Positions 34,627 through 43,450 of a stretch of DNA of 64,000 nt are shown piece after piece (position 1 is the first letter of the stretch; each line of letters begins with the position of its first letter). A model generated the notes under the pieces. That model did no database searches, was not told the origin of the DNA, and saw nothing but the letters and a program-made list of their open reading frames with translations. The position numbers and the translations under genes were made by a program. The stretch comes from Formosa sp. L2A11 (GTDB lineage Bacteria; Bacteroidota; Bacteroidia; Flavobacteriales; Flavobacteriaceae), in contig NZ_CP047028.1 in the NCBI RefSeq assembly GCF_009796865.1, positions 1,550,001 through 1,614,000 on the forward strand. Direction: 5' to 3'.

Positions 34627-36258
34627 ATGGTAGATAACAATCAAATCATGAAACCGATCTCGTTAGAAAAATACGGAATCAAAAATGCAGAAGTTAAGTA
34701 TCAATTATCTTCAGAAGAACTACAGAAAATAACAGTTGAAGCAGGACAAGGTAAAGAAACTGCTAACGGAACTTTAGCTGTTAATACAGGTAAGTTCACA
34801 GGACGTTCTCCTCAAGATCGTTTTATTGTAAAAGATGATTATACTTCTGAAAGAGTTTGGTGGGGAAAAACAAACAAACCAGTATCTCCAGAAAACTTTG
34901 ATAAACTTGAAAAAGAAGTAACAAAATACCTTTCAGGAAAAGAAATTTACGCAAGAGATGGTTATGTATGTGCAGAACCTCAATATAGAACAAATGTAAG
35001 AACAGTAAGTGAATATGCATGGTCTAACCTGTTTGTTTTTAATATGTTTTTACGTCCTACTGCTAGCGAATTAGAAAACTTTGATGAAGATTGGTTAGTA
35101 CTTTGTGCTCCTGGTTATTTATGTCCAGATCCAAAAGCTTACGGTATTCGCCAAGGAAACTTCTCTATTATAAACTTTACTAAAAAAATAGCTTTAATTG
35201 GAGGATCTGCTTATACAGGAGAAATTAAAAAAGGTATTTTCTCTGCTATGAACATGGTTTTACCAGTAGAAAAAAATGTATTACCAATGCACTGCTCTGC
35301 TAACGTAGGTAAAGAAGGTGATACTGCTATTTTCTTCGGATTATCAGGAACAGGAAAAACAACACTTTCTGCAGATCCAGAAAGAAAATTAATTGGAGAT
35401 GATGAACACGGTTGGACAGCAGATAACACAATCTTTAACTTTGAAGGTGGATGTTATGCAAAAGTTATCGATTTATCTGAAGAAAAAGAACCAGACATCT
35501 TTAGAGCTGTTAAACCAGGTGCTTTACTTGAAAACATTGTAATTAAAGAAGACGGACAACCAGATTATTTAGATAGCAGTATTACTCAAAACACACGTGT
35601 AAGTTACCCTATTTATCATATAGATAATATCCAAGAAAAACTTTACGCAAACAATCCAAAAAATATTTTCTTTTTAACTTGTGATGCTTTTGGTGTATTA
35701 CCTCCAGTATCTAAATTAACTCCAGGTCAAGCTGCTTACCACTTTATCTCTGGTTATACTGCTAAAGTTGCAGGAACAGAAGCTGGAATTACAGAACCAG
35801 TACCATCTTTCTCTGCTTGTTTTGGAGAACCATTTATGCCATTACACCCAACAGTTTACGGTGAAATGTTAAGTAAAAAAATGACAGAAGCTGGTGTAAA
35901 CGTTTGGTTAATTAATACAGGATGGAGTGCAGGACCTTACGGTGTTGGATCTCGTATTAAATTAAAATATACAAGAGCAATGATTACTGCAATTCTAAAC
36001 GGAGAATTAGAAAATGTTGATTTCGATCAAAACTTTATTTTCGGTTTACATATGCCTAAATATTGTCCAGGTGTACCAACAGAAATCTTAGACCCAATGA
36101 ATACTTGGTTGAAAAAAGGAGAATATATTGGAAAAGCTATTCAATTAGCTCACTCATTCCACTTGAATTTTGAAAAATTCTCAGGTCAAGCTTCAGAACA
36201 AATAATGGAAGGTGGACCATTAATAGACGAACACCACCACTTACATGAAAACTTATAG
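34627..36258 (+). CDS. pckA: PEP carboxykinase (ATP)
   Basis: 543 residues from the ATG at 34627 (an upstream in-frame ATG at 34603 is inside the promoter-like element). Converts oxaloacetate and ATP to PEP, CO2 and ADP for gluconeogenesis. Seen: GRSPQDRFIVKD (substrate loop), HCSANVGKEGDTAIFFG, P-loop GLSGTGKTTLSADP, the metal-site IGDDEHGW and NTGWSAGPYGVGSRIKLKYT (nucleotide site). All key blocks are intact. A second copy lies directly downstream, but this one is the functional gene by sequence. Confidence 0.97.
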   Translation: MVDNNQIMKPISLEKYGIKNAEVKYQLSSEELQKITVEAGQGKETANGTLAVNTGKFTGRSPQDRFIVKDDYTSERVWWGKTNKPVSPENFDKLEKEVTKYLSGKEIYARDGYVCAEPQYRTNVRTVSEYAWSNLFVFNMFLRPTASELENFDEDWLVLCAPGYLCPDPKAYGIRQGNFSIINFTKKIALIGGSAYTGEIKKGIFSAMNMVLPVEKNVLPMHCSANVGKEGDTAIFFGLSGTGKTTLSADPERKLIGDDEHGWTADNTIFNFEGGCYAKVIDLSEEKEPDIFRAVKPGALLENIVIKEDGQPDYLDSSITQNTRVSYPIYHIDNIQEKLYANNPKNIFFLTCDAFGVLPPVSKLTPGQAAYHFISGYTAKVAGTEAGITEPVPSFSACFGEPFMPLHPTVYGEMLSKKMTEAGVNVWLINTGWSAGPYGVGSRIKLKYTRAMITAILNGELENVDFDQNFIFGLHMPKYCPGVPTEILDPMNTWLKKGEYIGKAIQLAHSFHLNFEKFSGQASEQIMEGGPLIDEHHHLHENL

Positions 36259-36284
36259 TAAATAAGTATATATTTAATATTAAG

Positions 36285-36312
36285 AAAAGGCTGTCTAAAA
36301 AGACAGCCTTTT
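36285..36312 (+). terminator. Terminator of pckA
   Basis: 12-bp stem AAAAGGCTGTCT / AGACAGCCTTTT around AAAA, with a T-run. Confidence 0.93.
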
Positions 36313-36544
36313 TTTTGTGTTTAATTTTTTTAATATTATAAGATATAAAGCAACAGCGTTTATAAAATTAATAGTTAAATTTAATTAATTAAAAAAGGTA
36401 AATTTTTTATAAATCTACTAAGATAAAAAGTGTGAAACCTTCGGGAATTAATTGTATCTGAAGAAAATAGTAATTTATGTAAATGTTATTTTAAATATAG
36501 AACAGAATAATTAATTGAATTATATAGCCGCAAATATTGATTTC

Positions 36545-36555
36545 TTGATGTTTGT
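36545..36555 (+). promoter_or_regulatory. Shared promoter-like element before the second pckA
   Basis: TTGATGTTTGT, identical to the element at 34596-34606. Confidence 0.45.
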
Positions 36556-36577
36556 GCACTAAAACCACATTAAAACT

Positions 36578-38191
36578 ATGAGTAACAATCAAATCAAAAA
36601 AACGGTTTCGTTAGAGTCTTACGGAATCAAAAATGCCAAAGTTAAGTATCAATTATCTTCAGATGAATTACAAGATCTAACTATTGAAAAAGGTCAAGGT
36701 GTATAAGTGTCTTCTGGTGCATTAGCCGTTAATACTGGAGAATTTACAGGAAGATCTCCTAAAGATAGATTTATTGTTGAAGATGATATCACAAAAGATA
36801 AAGTTTGGTGGGGAGATATAAATATTCCTATCGCACCGAGCATATTTGATGCCTTATATGATAAGGTTGTAGGTTATTTGTCTGAAAAAGAAGTATTTGT
36901 AAGAGATAGTTGTGCTTGTGCAGATGTAAATTACAAGATGAATATTCGTGTTGTAAACGAGCATCCTTGGACTAATATGTTCGCGTATAATATGTTTTTA
37001 AGACCTACAGAAGAAGAGTTAAAAGACTTCGATCCCGAATGGACAATTATAAATGCACCAGGTTTTATGGCAGATCCAAAAATAGATGGAACACGCCAAC
37101 ATAATTTTGCCATATTAAACTTTACAAAAAAAGTGGTGTTAATTGGTGGAACTGGTTATACAGGTGAAATTAAAAAAGGAATTTTTTCTGCTTTAAACTT
37201 CATTCTTCCAGTATTTAAAAACACACTTCCAATGCACTGTAGTGCTAACGTGGGAGAACAAGGAGATACAGCTATTTTCTTCGGACTTTCAGGAACAGGG
37301 AAAACAACACTTTCTGCAGATCCAAGTCGTAAATTAATTGGAGATGACGAACATGGTTGGACCAAAGAAAACACTGTTTTTAATTTTGAAGGTGGTTGTT
37401 ATGCAAAAGTGATTAACTTATGTAAAGAAAACGAACCTGATATTTATAATGCTATTAAACGTGGTTCTATATTAGAAAACGTAATTGTAGGTAAAGATGG
37501 AGATGTTAATTTTGAAGACACTACAATTACACAAAATACACGTGTAAGTTATCCTATTAACTTTATTGATAACATTCAAGTACCATCTATTGGAGAAAAT
37601 CCTAAATATATATTTTTCTTAACAGCAGATGCTTTTGGAGTAATTCCTCCAATATCTAAATTAACGCCAGCGCAAGCTGCATATCACTTTATTTCTGGAT
37701 ATACTGCAAAAGTAGCAGGAACAGAAGCAGGAATTAAAGAGCCACAACCATCGTTCTCTGCTTGTTTTGGAGCGCCATTTATGCCTTTACATCCTGCAAA
37801 ATATGCAGAAATGTTAAGTAAGAAAATGAAAGATGCTGGTGTAAATGTTTGGCTTATAAATACCGGATGGACCGGAGGAGCATATGGTGTTGGTACACGA
37901 ATGAAATTAAAATATACACGTGCAATGATTAATGCCGTTTTAAATGGAGATTTAGGATTGTATAATCACCACGATTATCATATACACTCTGTTTTTGGAG
38001 TGGCTCAACCTAGAAAATGTCCAGGAGTGCCTGATTCAGTTTTAAGCCCAAGAGCAACTTGGAATGATGATGAAGCTTATTATACTACAGCATTTAAATT
38101 ATCGAATGCATTTAGAATGAACTTTAAACAATTTGAAAGTATAGCAAGTGAAGAAATTAGACGTGGAGGACCACAACGTTATAATCCATAA
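36578..38191 (+). pseudogene. pckA: Second PEP carboxykinase gene with in-frame stop
   Basis: Paralogue of the preceding gene. Starting at the ATG at 36578 (MSNNQIKKTVSLESYGIKN) the frame runs 42 codons to a TAA at 36704-36706, then continues in frame for 494 codons as a full PEPCK. The aligned residue in the intact copy is Glu (GAA), so one base change explains the stop. Downstream, all active-site blocks are intact: GRSPKDRFIVED, P-loop GLSGTGKTTLSADP, IGDDEHGW, NTGWTGGAYGVG. A GTG directly behind the stop (36707) could restart translation without the first 43 residues. Either a young pseudogene, a sequencing error, or a truncated functional protein. Confidence 0.85.
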
Positions 38192-38223
38192 AAGGTCTAA
38201 AGTGCCAATTGATTTAAACCAAA

Positions 38224-38255
38224 AAAAAGGCGATTCATTTTTGAATCGCCTTTTT
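38224..38255. terminator. Terminator between second pckA and hemD
   Basis: 14-bp stem AAAAAGGCGATTCA / TGAATCGCCTTTTT around TTTT. Same core as at 17643. Confidence 0.93.
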
Positions 38256-38282
38256 ATATGCCGTAAAGTTAAATAAAAGAAG

Positions 38283-39032
38283 TTATCTTCCTTTGTTTAC
38301 CTTTTCAATATATTTTTCTAATGCCATAGTCATAGAAGGTGTTTCTGGTGTTGGAGCAGAAATATCTACTCGTAATCCTTTTTCTTCTACAGCTTTAATT
38401 GTTGTGTTTCCAAATACAGCGATACGTGTATCGTTTTGTTTGAAATCTGGAAAATTATGAAATAGAGAATCAATGCCAGATGGGCTAAAAAATACTAAAA
38501 CATCGTATAATACATCTGCTAAATCAGATAAATCACTAATTACAGTTTTGTAAAATACAGCTTCCTTCCAATCAATTCCTAAACCATCTAAAATTTTTGG
38601 TACTTCAGGCTTTAATTTGTCTGTAGTAGGTAATAAAAATTTTTCGTCTTTATATTTTTTAATTAAAGGCGTTAGTTCAGTGAATGTGCGTTTTCCTACG
38701 TAAATTTTTCTCTTTCTATAAACCACATATTTTTGAAGGTAATACGCTACGGCTTCAGATTGACAGAAATATTTCATTGAATCTGGTACTTTAAAACGCA
38801 TTTCTTCAGCAACTCTAAAAAAGTGATCTACCGCATTTCGGCTAGTTAGAATAATAGCAGTGTAGTTATGAAGGTCTACTTTTTGCTGTCTAATTTCTTT
38901 TGCAGGAACGCCTTCTACGTGAATAAAAGGACGGAAATCAATTTTTACTTTTTGCTTTTCTTGAAGATCAAAATATGGAGAATTTTCTATTTTAGGTTCT
39001 GGCTGAGAGACTAAAATTGTTTTCACTTTCAT
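38283..39032 (-). CDS. hemD: Uroporphyrinogen-III synthase
   Basis: 249 residues. Closes and rearranges hydroxymethylbilane to uroporphyrinogen III in haem synthesis. HemD proteins are poorly conserved; the match here is the overall layout plus TAIILTSRNAVDHFFRV (near 58), the second-lobe segment DVLVFFSPSGIDSLF (near 180) and RIAVFGNTTIKAVEEKG (near 204). It follows the DUF4271 gene, a usual flavobacterial pairing. A TATCTTTG box lies within the end of that gene (39113-39120), so it may also have its own promoter. Confidence 0.88.
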   Translation of the reverse strand: MKVKTILVSQPEPKIENSPYFDLQEKQKVKIDFRPFIHVEGVPAKEIRQQKVDLHNYTAIILTSRNAVDHFFRVAEEMRFKVPDSMKYFCQSEAVAYYLQKYVVYRKRKIYVGKRTFTELTPLIKKYKDEKFLLPTTDKLKPEVPKILDGLGIDWKEAVFYKTVISDLSDLADVLYDVLVFFSPSGIDSLFHNFPDFKQNDTRIAVFGNTTIKAVEEKGLRVDISAPTPETPSMTMALEKYIEKVNKGR

Positions 39033-39057
39033 GAGCGTTTTTTTATTAAGTTGCTCC

Positions 39058-39705
39058 CTAATAAAGTGTAATAAATTTATACAAAATTATATAAGGTGCG
39101 ATTTCGAGAGTGCAAAGATACAAAATAAAATAAAATAGGTTAGATTTTATTAATTTTTGATAACGTTTAAAAGAAGTACTTGAACGTATAATTAATATGG
39201 TAAGTAAGATTGATATTACAATATATAAAATTGTTTTTGATGGAGTTACACTATAAATAAAAATTGCATTTACAGGAACAAGCAACATTCCAAAGTAATT
39301 TTTATAGCTCTTTTTTTGAAAAATGTAGTTGTCAATAAGATCATCTATGTTAAATAAATTGGCTATAAGTTTTTCAAAAAGTATTTTTACAATTAAAAAC
39401 ACAGCAATACCAAATGTAATAGTAAGTATAAGTTTTGTGTCTATAATTGCATTGGCAAAAAAGACTTTGTAGCAAATACTTAGAAAGATAGCGGTAGAAA
39501 TAATAGAATTTGTTAGTAGCAGACTATCAAATTGGTCTATAACCTTAAGGTCTCGAGAATAAATATTAAAATATTTAGAATTGGTTAGAAGCGCAGCTAA
39601 ATCGTTAAATCTATTTGTAAATCGTGCTTTAGCAAAGGCAAGACAAATAAGTCCTACCATTATTAAAATGGTGAATATTTCGTTATATGTAACCTCTCGA
39701 AGCAT
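39058..39705 (-). CDS. DUF4271 membrane protein
   Basis: 215 residues, about five to six membrane segments (roughly 12-25, 66-84, 90-108, 140-155, 158-175, 190-210). Bacteroidota DUF4271 family: YNEIFTILIMVGLICLAFAK and TNRFNDLAALLTNSKYF at the N-terminus are typical. Function unknown. Conserved position between a polyprenol glycosyltransferase and hemD. Confidence 0.85.
   Translation of the reverse strand: MLREVTYNEIFTILIMVGLICLAFAKARFTNRFNDLAALLTNSKYFNIYSRDLKVIDQFDSLLLTNSIISTAIFLSICYKVFFANAIIDTKLILTITFGIAVFLIVKILFEKLIANLFNIDDLIDNYIFQKKSYKNYFGMLLVPVNAIFIYSVTPSKTILYIVISILLTILIIRSSTSFKRYQKLIKSNLFYFILYLCTLEIAPYIILYKFITLY
39113..39120 (-). promoter_or_regulatory. Possible internal promoter of hemD
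   Basis: TATCTTTG on the minus strand, inside the last codons of the DUF4271 gene, 81 bases before the hemD start. Confidence 0.45.
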
Positions 39706-39784
39706 GAGCCAAAATTATTTAAAATAATAATAGCGACATTGAATTATTAAGAAATATTTTAAAAAAAGAAGGAGTTAAAAGATG

Positions 39785-39792
39785 TACATTTG
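39785..39792 (+). promoter_or_regulatory. Probable -7 box of the glycosyltransferase-dihydroorotase unit
   Basis: TACATTTG, 22 bases before the GTG at 39814. Confidence 0.6.
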
Positions 39793-39813
39793 TAATATTA
39801 ATAGCAATTTTAA

Positions 39814-40539
39814 GTGAGAGACTCTATAGTCATAATCCCGACATATAACGAGATTGAAAATATAGAAGCCATAATTAGGGCTGTATTTTCGCAAGAAAAG
39901 GACTTTAATATTCTGGTTGTCGATGATAATTCGCCTGATTTAACAGCTTTAAAAGTAAAAGCATTACAGAAAGAATTTCCTGAGCGTTTATTTTTAGAAG
40001 TTAGACAAGGCAAATCTGGTTTAGGAACAGCATATATTCATGGGTTTAAATGGTGTTTAAAACATGCTTATCAATATGTTTTTGAAATGGATGCCGATTT
40101 TTCTCATAATCCTTCAGATTTAGTCCATTTGTATAATGCTTGTGCTAATAATGGTGCAGATTTATCTATTGGATCAAGATATGTAAAAGGTGTAAATGTA
40201 GTAAACTGGCCAATGAACCGTGTGTTAATGTCTTATATGGCATCTAAATACGTTAGGGTTATTACAGGTATGAAAATTCATGATACAACAGCCGGTTTTG
40301 TATGTTATAAACGAGAAGTTTTAGAGACTATTAATTTAGATAAAATAAAGTTTGTAGGTTATGCGTTTCAAATAGAAATGAAATTTAAAGCTTACATTAA
40401 AAAGTTTAAAATAGAAGAAGTACCGGTTATTTTTACCGATAGAACTAAAGGAGAATCAAAATTAAGTTCAGGAATTATTTCTGAAGCTATTTTTGGTGTG
40501 ATTTCAATGAAATTGAAAAGTATATTTAAAAGACAGTAA
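39814..40539 (+). CDS. Polyprenol monophosphomannose synthase-like glycosyltransferase (GT2)
   Basis: 241 residues, no membrane domain. DPM1-like GT2 enzyme: IVIIPTYNEIENIEAIIRA, VVDDNSPDLTA, GKSGLGTAYIHGFKW, the metal-binding DADFSHNPSDL (DxD) and FKIEEVPVIFTDRTKGESK. It should load a sugar from a nucleotide donor onto polyprenyl phosphate at the inner membrane. The start is the GTG at 39814, where the family consensus begins. It lies four bases before the dihydroorotase gene and divergent from the DUF4271 gene. Confidence 0.9.
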   Translation: MRDSIVIIPTYNEIENIEAIIRAVFSQEKDFNILVVDDNSPDLTALKVKALQKEFPERLFLEVRQGKSGLGTAYIHGFKWCLKHAYQYVFEMDADFSHNPSDLVHLYNACANNGADLSIGSRYVKGVNVVNWPMNRVLMSYMASKYVRVITGMKIHDTTAGFVCYKREVLETINLDKIKFVGYAFQIEMKFKAYIKKFKIEEVPVIFTDRTKGESKLSSGIISEAIFGVISMKLKSIFKRQ

Positions 40540-40543
40540 TATT

Positions 40544-41890
40544 ATGCAGCTAAAACAAGTACTAATAAAAAACGCTAAGATTGTAAATGAAGGCGAGATT
40601 TTTGAAGGCGACATTTTAATTGAAGGTGAATTTATTAAAGAAGTAGGAGAGTCTATTAGTGCTAAATCTTCAGAGGTTCAGGTTTTTGATGCAGAAGGTA
40701 AATATGTGCTGCCAGGAATTATAGATGATCAGGTGCATTTTAGAGAGCCTGGATTAACTCAGAAAGCAAATATTGCAACAGAATCTAAAGCAGCAATTGC
40801 TGGAGGTATTACGTCGTTTATAGAAATGCCCAATACAATTCCGCAAACTACTACAATTGAAAAATTAGACGAGAAATTTGCTATAGCTGCAGAAACATCT
40901 CATGCGAATTATTCGTTTATGTTTGGAGGAACTAACGATAATTTAGAAGAAATTTTAAAAGTTGATACTAAAAATGTAGCCGCTTTAAAATTATTTTTAG
41001 GCTCGTCTACAGGGAATATGCTTGTAGATAATCCGAAGGTTTTAGAAGAAATTTTTTCAAAAGTTAACATGTTAATCGCTGTGCATTGTGAAGATGAACA
41101 AACGATTAAAACTAATTTAGAAGCCTTTAAAGAAAAGTATGGAGAAGATATTCCTATTAAATATCATCCAGAAATTCGTAGTGAAGAAGCTTGTTATTTA
41201 TCGTCTTCAACAGCAATAGAACTGGCTAAGAAAACAGGTGCAAGATTACATGTGTTTCACTTATCTACAGGAAAGGAAACTAAATTATTTACAAATAAAA
41301 TTCCGTTAAAGGATAAGAAAATCACTGCCGAAGTTTGTATTCATCACCTATGGTTTACAGATGCAGATTACGAGAAAAAAGGAACATTTATTAAATGGAA
41401 TCCAGCAGTAAAAACGGCTAAAGATCAAGATCAGCTTTGGGAAGCGCTTTTAGATGGTCGTATAGATGTTGTGGCTACAGACCATGCGCCACATACGTTA
41501 GAAGAAAAGCAAAATATTTATACTAAAGCACCTTCTGGAGGGCCATTAGTACAACACGCCTTACCTGCAATGTTAGAAATGCACCATCGTGGTAAAATTT
41601 CTCTTGAAAAAGTGGTTGAAAAAATGTGTCATAATCCGGCAATATTGTTTCAAGTAGAAAAAAGAGGATTTATTAAAGTTGGCCATTATGCAGATTTAGT
41701 TGTTGTAGATTTAAATAATCCTTGGACGGTTACAAAAGAAAATATTTTATACAAATGCCAATGGTCTCCTTTCGAAGGAACAACATTTAAATCTCGTATT
41801 ACAGATACATTTTTAAATGGAGAATTGGTATATCATAATTTTAAATTCAACAACGTTAAAGCAGCAAAACGTTTAACTTTTAATAGATAG
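40544..41890 (+). CDS. pyrC: Dihydroorotase, Bacteroidota type
   Basis: 448 residues, amidohydrolase fold. Third step of pyrimidine synthesis. The metal segment reads GIIDDQVHFREPG: the first His of the usual HxH is Gln63, with His65 retained, a trait I recall from other Bacteroidota dihydroorotases. Other sites: MLIAVHCEDE, LHVFHLSTGKET and VATDHAPHTLEE. Placed between the glycosyltransferase and the DUF4296 gene with four- and zero-base gaps, so the three are probably co-transcribed. Confidence 0.95.
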   Translation: MQLKQVLIKNAKIVNEGEIFEGDILIEGEFIKEVGESISAKSSEVQVFDAEGKYVLPGIIDDQVHFREPGLTQKANIATESKAAIAGGITSFIEMPNTIPQTTTIEKLDEKFAIAAETSHANYSFMFGGTNDNLEEILKVDTKNVAALKLFLGSSTGNMLVDNPKVLEEIFSKVNMLIAVHCEDEQTIKTNLEAFKEKYGEDIPIKYHPEIRSEEACYLSSSTAIELAKKTGARLHVFHLSTGKETKLFTNKIPLKDKKITAEVCIHHLWFTDADYEKKGTFIKWNPAVKTAKDQDQLWEALLDGRIDVVATDHAPHTLEEKQNIYTKAPSGGPLVQHALPAMLEMHHRGKISLEKVVEKMCHNPAILFQVEKRGFIKVGHYADLVVVDLNNPWTVTKENILYKCQWSPFEGTTFKSRITDTFLNGELVYHNFKFNNVKAAKRLTFNR

Positions 41891-42361
41891 ATGAAACGTT
41901 TAATTTTAGGTATATTAATCTTATTTAGTATAACATCTTGTCATGATATTAGTAAGCCTGCAAAGCCGAAAAATCTGATCTCTAAAAACAAGATGATAGA
42001 TATTATTATAGATATGAGTATGCTGTCTGCAACTAGAGGTTTCGATAAAAAAAAGTTAGACAGCAATAGTATATCCGTAAAATCTTATATATACAATAAG
42101 TATAATATAGATAGTTTACAGTTTGTAAAAAGTAATGAGTATTATTCTTATAATCTTGAAGAATACGAAGCTTTATATGAAAAAGTAGATGATAGCTTAA
42201 AAGCGCTTAAGCAGAAGTTTCAAGATATTCAGGATGCAGAATTAAAAGCAAGTCGCAAACAAGATTCGTTAGATAAGCTGATTATTCCTGAACTAAAACC
42301 TGTTAAGGGCAAAATAAACTTAAATCCGGATAGCTTAAAAGTAATAAAGAAGAGAGATTAA
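41891..42361 (+). CDS. DUF4296 lipoprotein
   Basis: 156 residues. Lipobox ITSC (lipidated Cys17). DUF4296 family in Bacteroidota: NKMIDIIIDMSMLSATRGFD, then YIYNKYNIDSLQFVKSNEYY; the C-terminal part is helical and charged. Function unknown. Starts directly after the dihydroorotase stop; its own stop overlaps that of the convergent epimerase by four bases. Confidence 0.85.
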   Translation: MKRLILGILILFSITSCHDISKPAKPKNLISKNKMIDIIIDMSMLSATRGFDKKKLDSNSISVKSYIYNKYNIDSLQFVKSNEYYSYNLEEYEALYEKVDDSLKALKQKFQDIQDAELKASRKQDSLDKLIIPELKPVKGKINLNPDSLKVIKKRD

Positions 42362-43365
42362 TTTTCGTTTTTAAATTGTTTAGATATTGCCAGGATACTG
42401 TCTTCTATAGGTGTCCATTTATAATGTAAAAGCGATGTTATTTTCTCTGTACTATAAGTAGATTTTGTATTAATAGTCTGAGCGACTTGTTTACTTAGAA
42501 TACGTTTTTTTCCAGTAAGTCCGTGTTGTAACCAATCCAAACGCCATCCTAGTTGTGCTTGCCAAGGTTGTATCGCTTTTGTAGGTGGTTTTACTCCTAA
42601 TTCTTTAGCTATAGTTTGTAATACGTGTTTAAAACTCCAGTGTTCTGCTATTAAAATATAGCTTTTATTTTTAACGTCTGATTGCATTAAGGCAATCATA
42701 ATATTTACAACATCGTTTACATCAATAAATCCAGTAATGCCATTTGTGTAGTATTTTAGGTTCTTGTATACACGTTTAAATAGATTACCACTACCTTGAC
42801 TCCAATTTCCCGCTCCTAAAATAACGCCAGGATTTACAATTACCGCATTTAAACCTTCTTGTGTGCCGCGCCAAACTTCCATTTCTGCACCGTATTTTGT
42901 AATAGCATACACATTATTGTCTTCTTCCGGATTCCAATACGTTTCTTCTGTAACCGGATCGTTAGTTAGAGATTCTCCTAAAGTAGCAATAGAACTTACA
43001 TAACAGAGTTTTTTTATATCATGCGCTAAGCATAAATTAACAATATTTGTAGTGCCTTGTGTGTTGGTTCGTTTTAACGTTAAGTAATCGTTAGGATCGA
43101 AAGACACTAAAGCTGCACAGTGATAGACGTAAGTTATATTCTTAAAAGCGTCGTCTAAATCAGGAACATTTAAAAGGTCTGTCTTTACCCATTCAATACT
43201 ATTAAAAAGGGAATCTACATTGTCTGTGTAGTACGAAAAGACTTTTTTTACAACCTCAAGTTTGTGTTCAGATCTGTAAATTGCCTTTATTTTTTTCTTA
43301 TCGCTTGCTAGTTTATAAAGTAAATGCGAACCAACAAGACCTGTGCCTCCTGTAACTAAAATCAT
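42358..43365 (-). CDS. NAD-dependent epimerase/dehydratase (extended SDR)
   Basis: 335 residues, Rossmann fold with N-terminal VTGGTGLVGSHLLYKL and the catalytic YxxxK in NNVYAITKYGAEMEV. The substrate-binding half is typical of extended SDR proteins such as dihydroflavonol reductase-like enzymes. Substrate unknown. Transcribed divergently from tyrS; its stop region overlaps the DUF4296 gene by four bases. Confidence 0.87.
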   Translation of the reverse strand: MILVTGGTGLVGSHLLYKLASDKKKIKAIYRSEHKLEVVKKVFSYYTDNVDSLFNSIEWVKTDLLNVPDLDDAFKNITYVYHCAALVSFDPNDYLTLKRTNTQGTTNIVNLCLAHDIKKLCYVSSIATLGESLTNDPVTEETYWNPEEDNNVYAITKYGAEMEVWRGTQEGLNAVIVNPGVILGAGNWSQGSGNLFKRVYKNLKYYTNGITGFIDVNDVVNIMIALMQSDVKNKSYILIAEHWSFKHVLQTIAKELGVKPPTKAIQPWQAQLGWRLDWLQHGLTGKKRILSKQVAQTINTKSTYSTEKITSLLHYKWTPIEDSILAISKQFKNEN

Positions 43366-43416
43366 AAATCGAAGGTAAAGAATTATTTAATATAGGGGTA
43401 ATTATACTACGATTTT

Positions 43417-43424
43417 TATCTTTG
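43417..43424 (+). promoter_or_regulatory. Probable -7 box of tyrS
   Basis: TATCTTTG, 27 bases before the tyrS start; good match to TAnnTTTG. Confidence 0.65.
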
Positions 43425-43450
43425 CATAAGATTATTAAAATTTAGAACTA

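Larger units (their letters stand above)
36259..36577 (+). other. Spacer between the two pckA genes
   Basis: A terminator at 36285 and the shared TTGATGTTTGT element at 36545-36555. The rest is AT-rich with no ORF. Confidence 0.6.
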
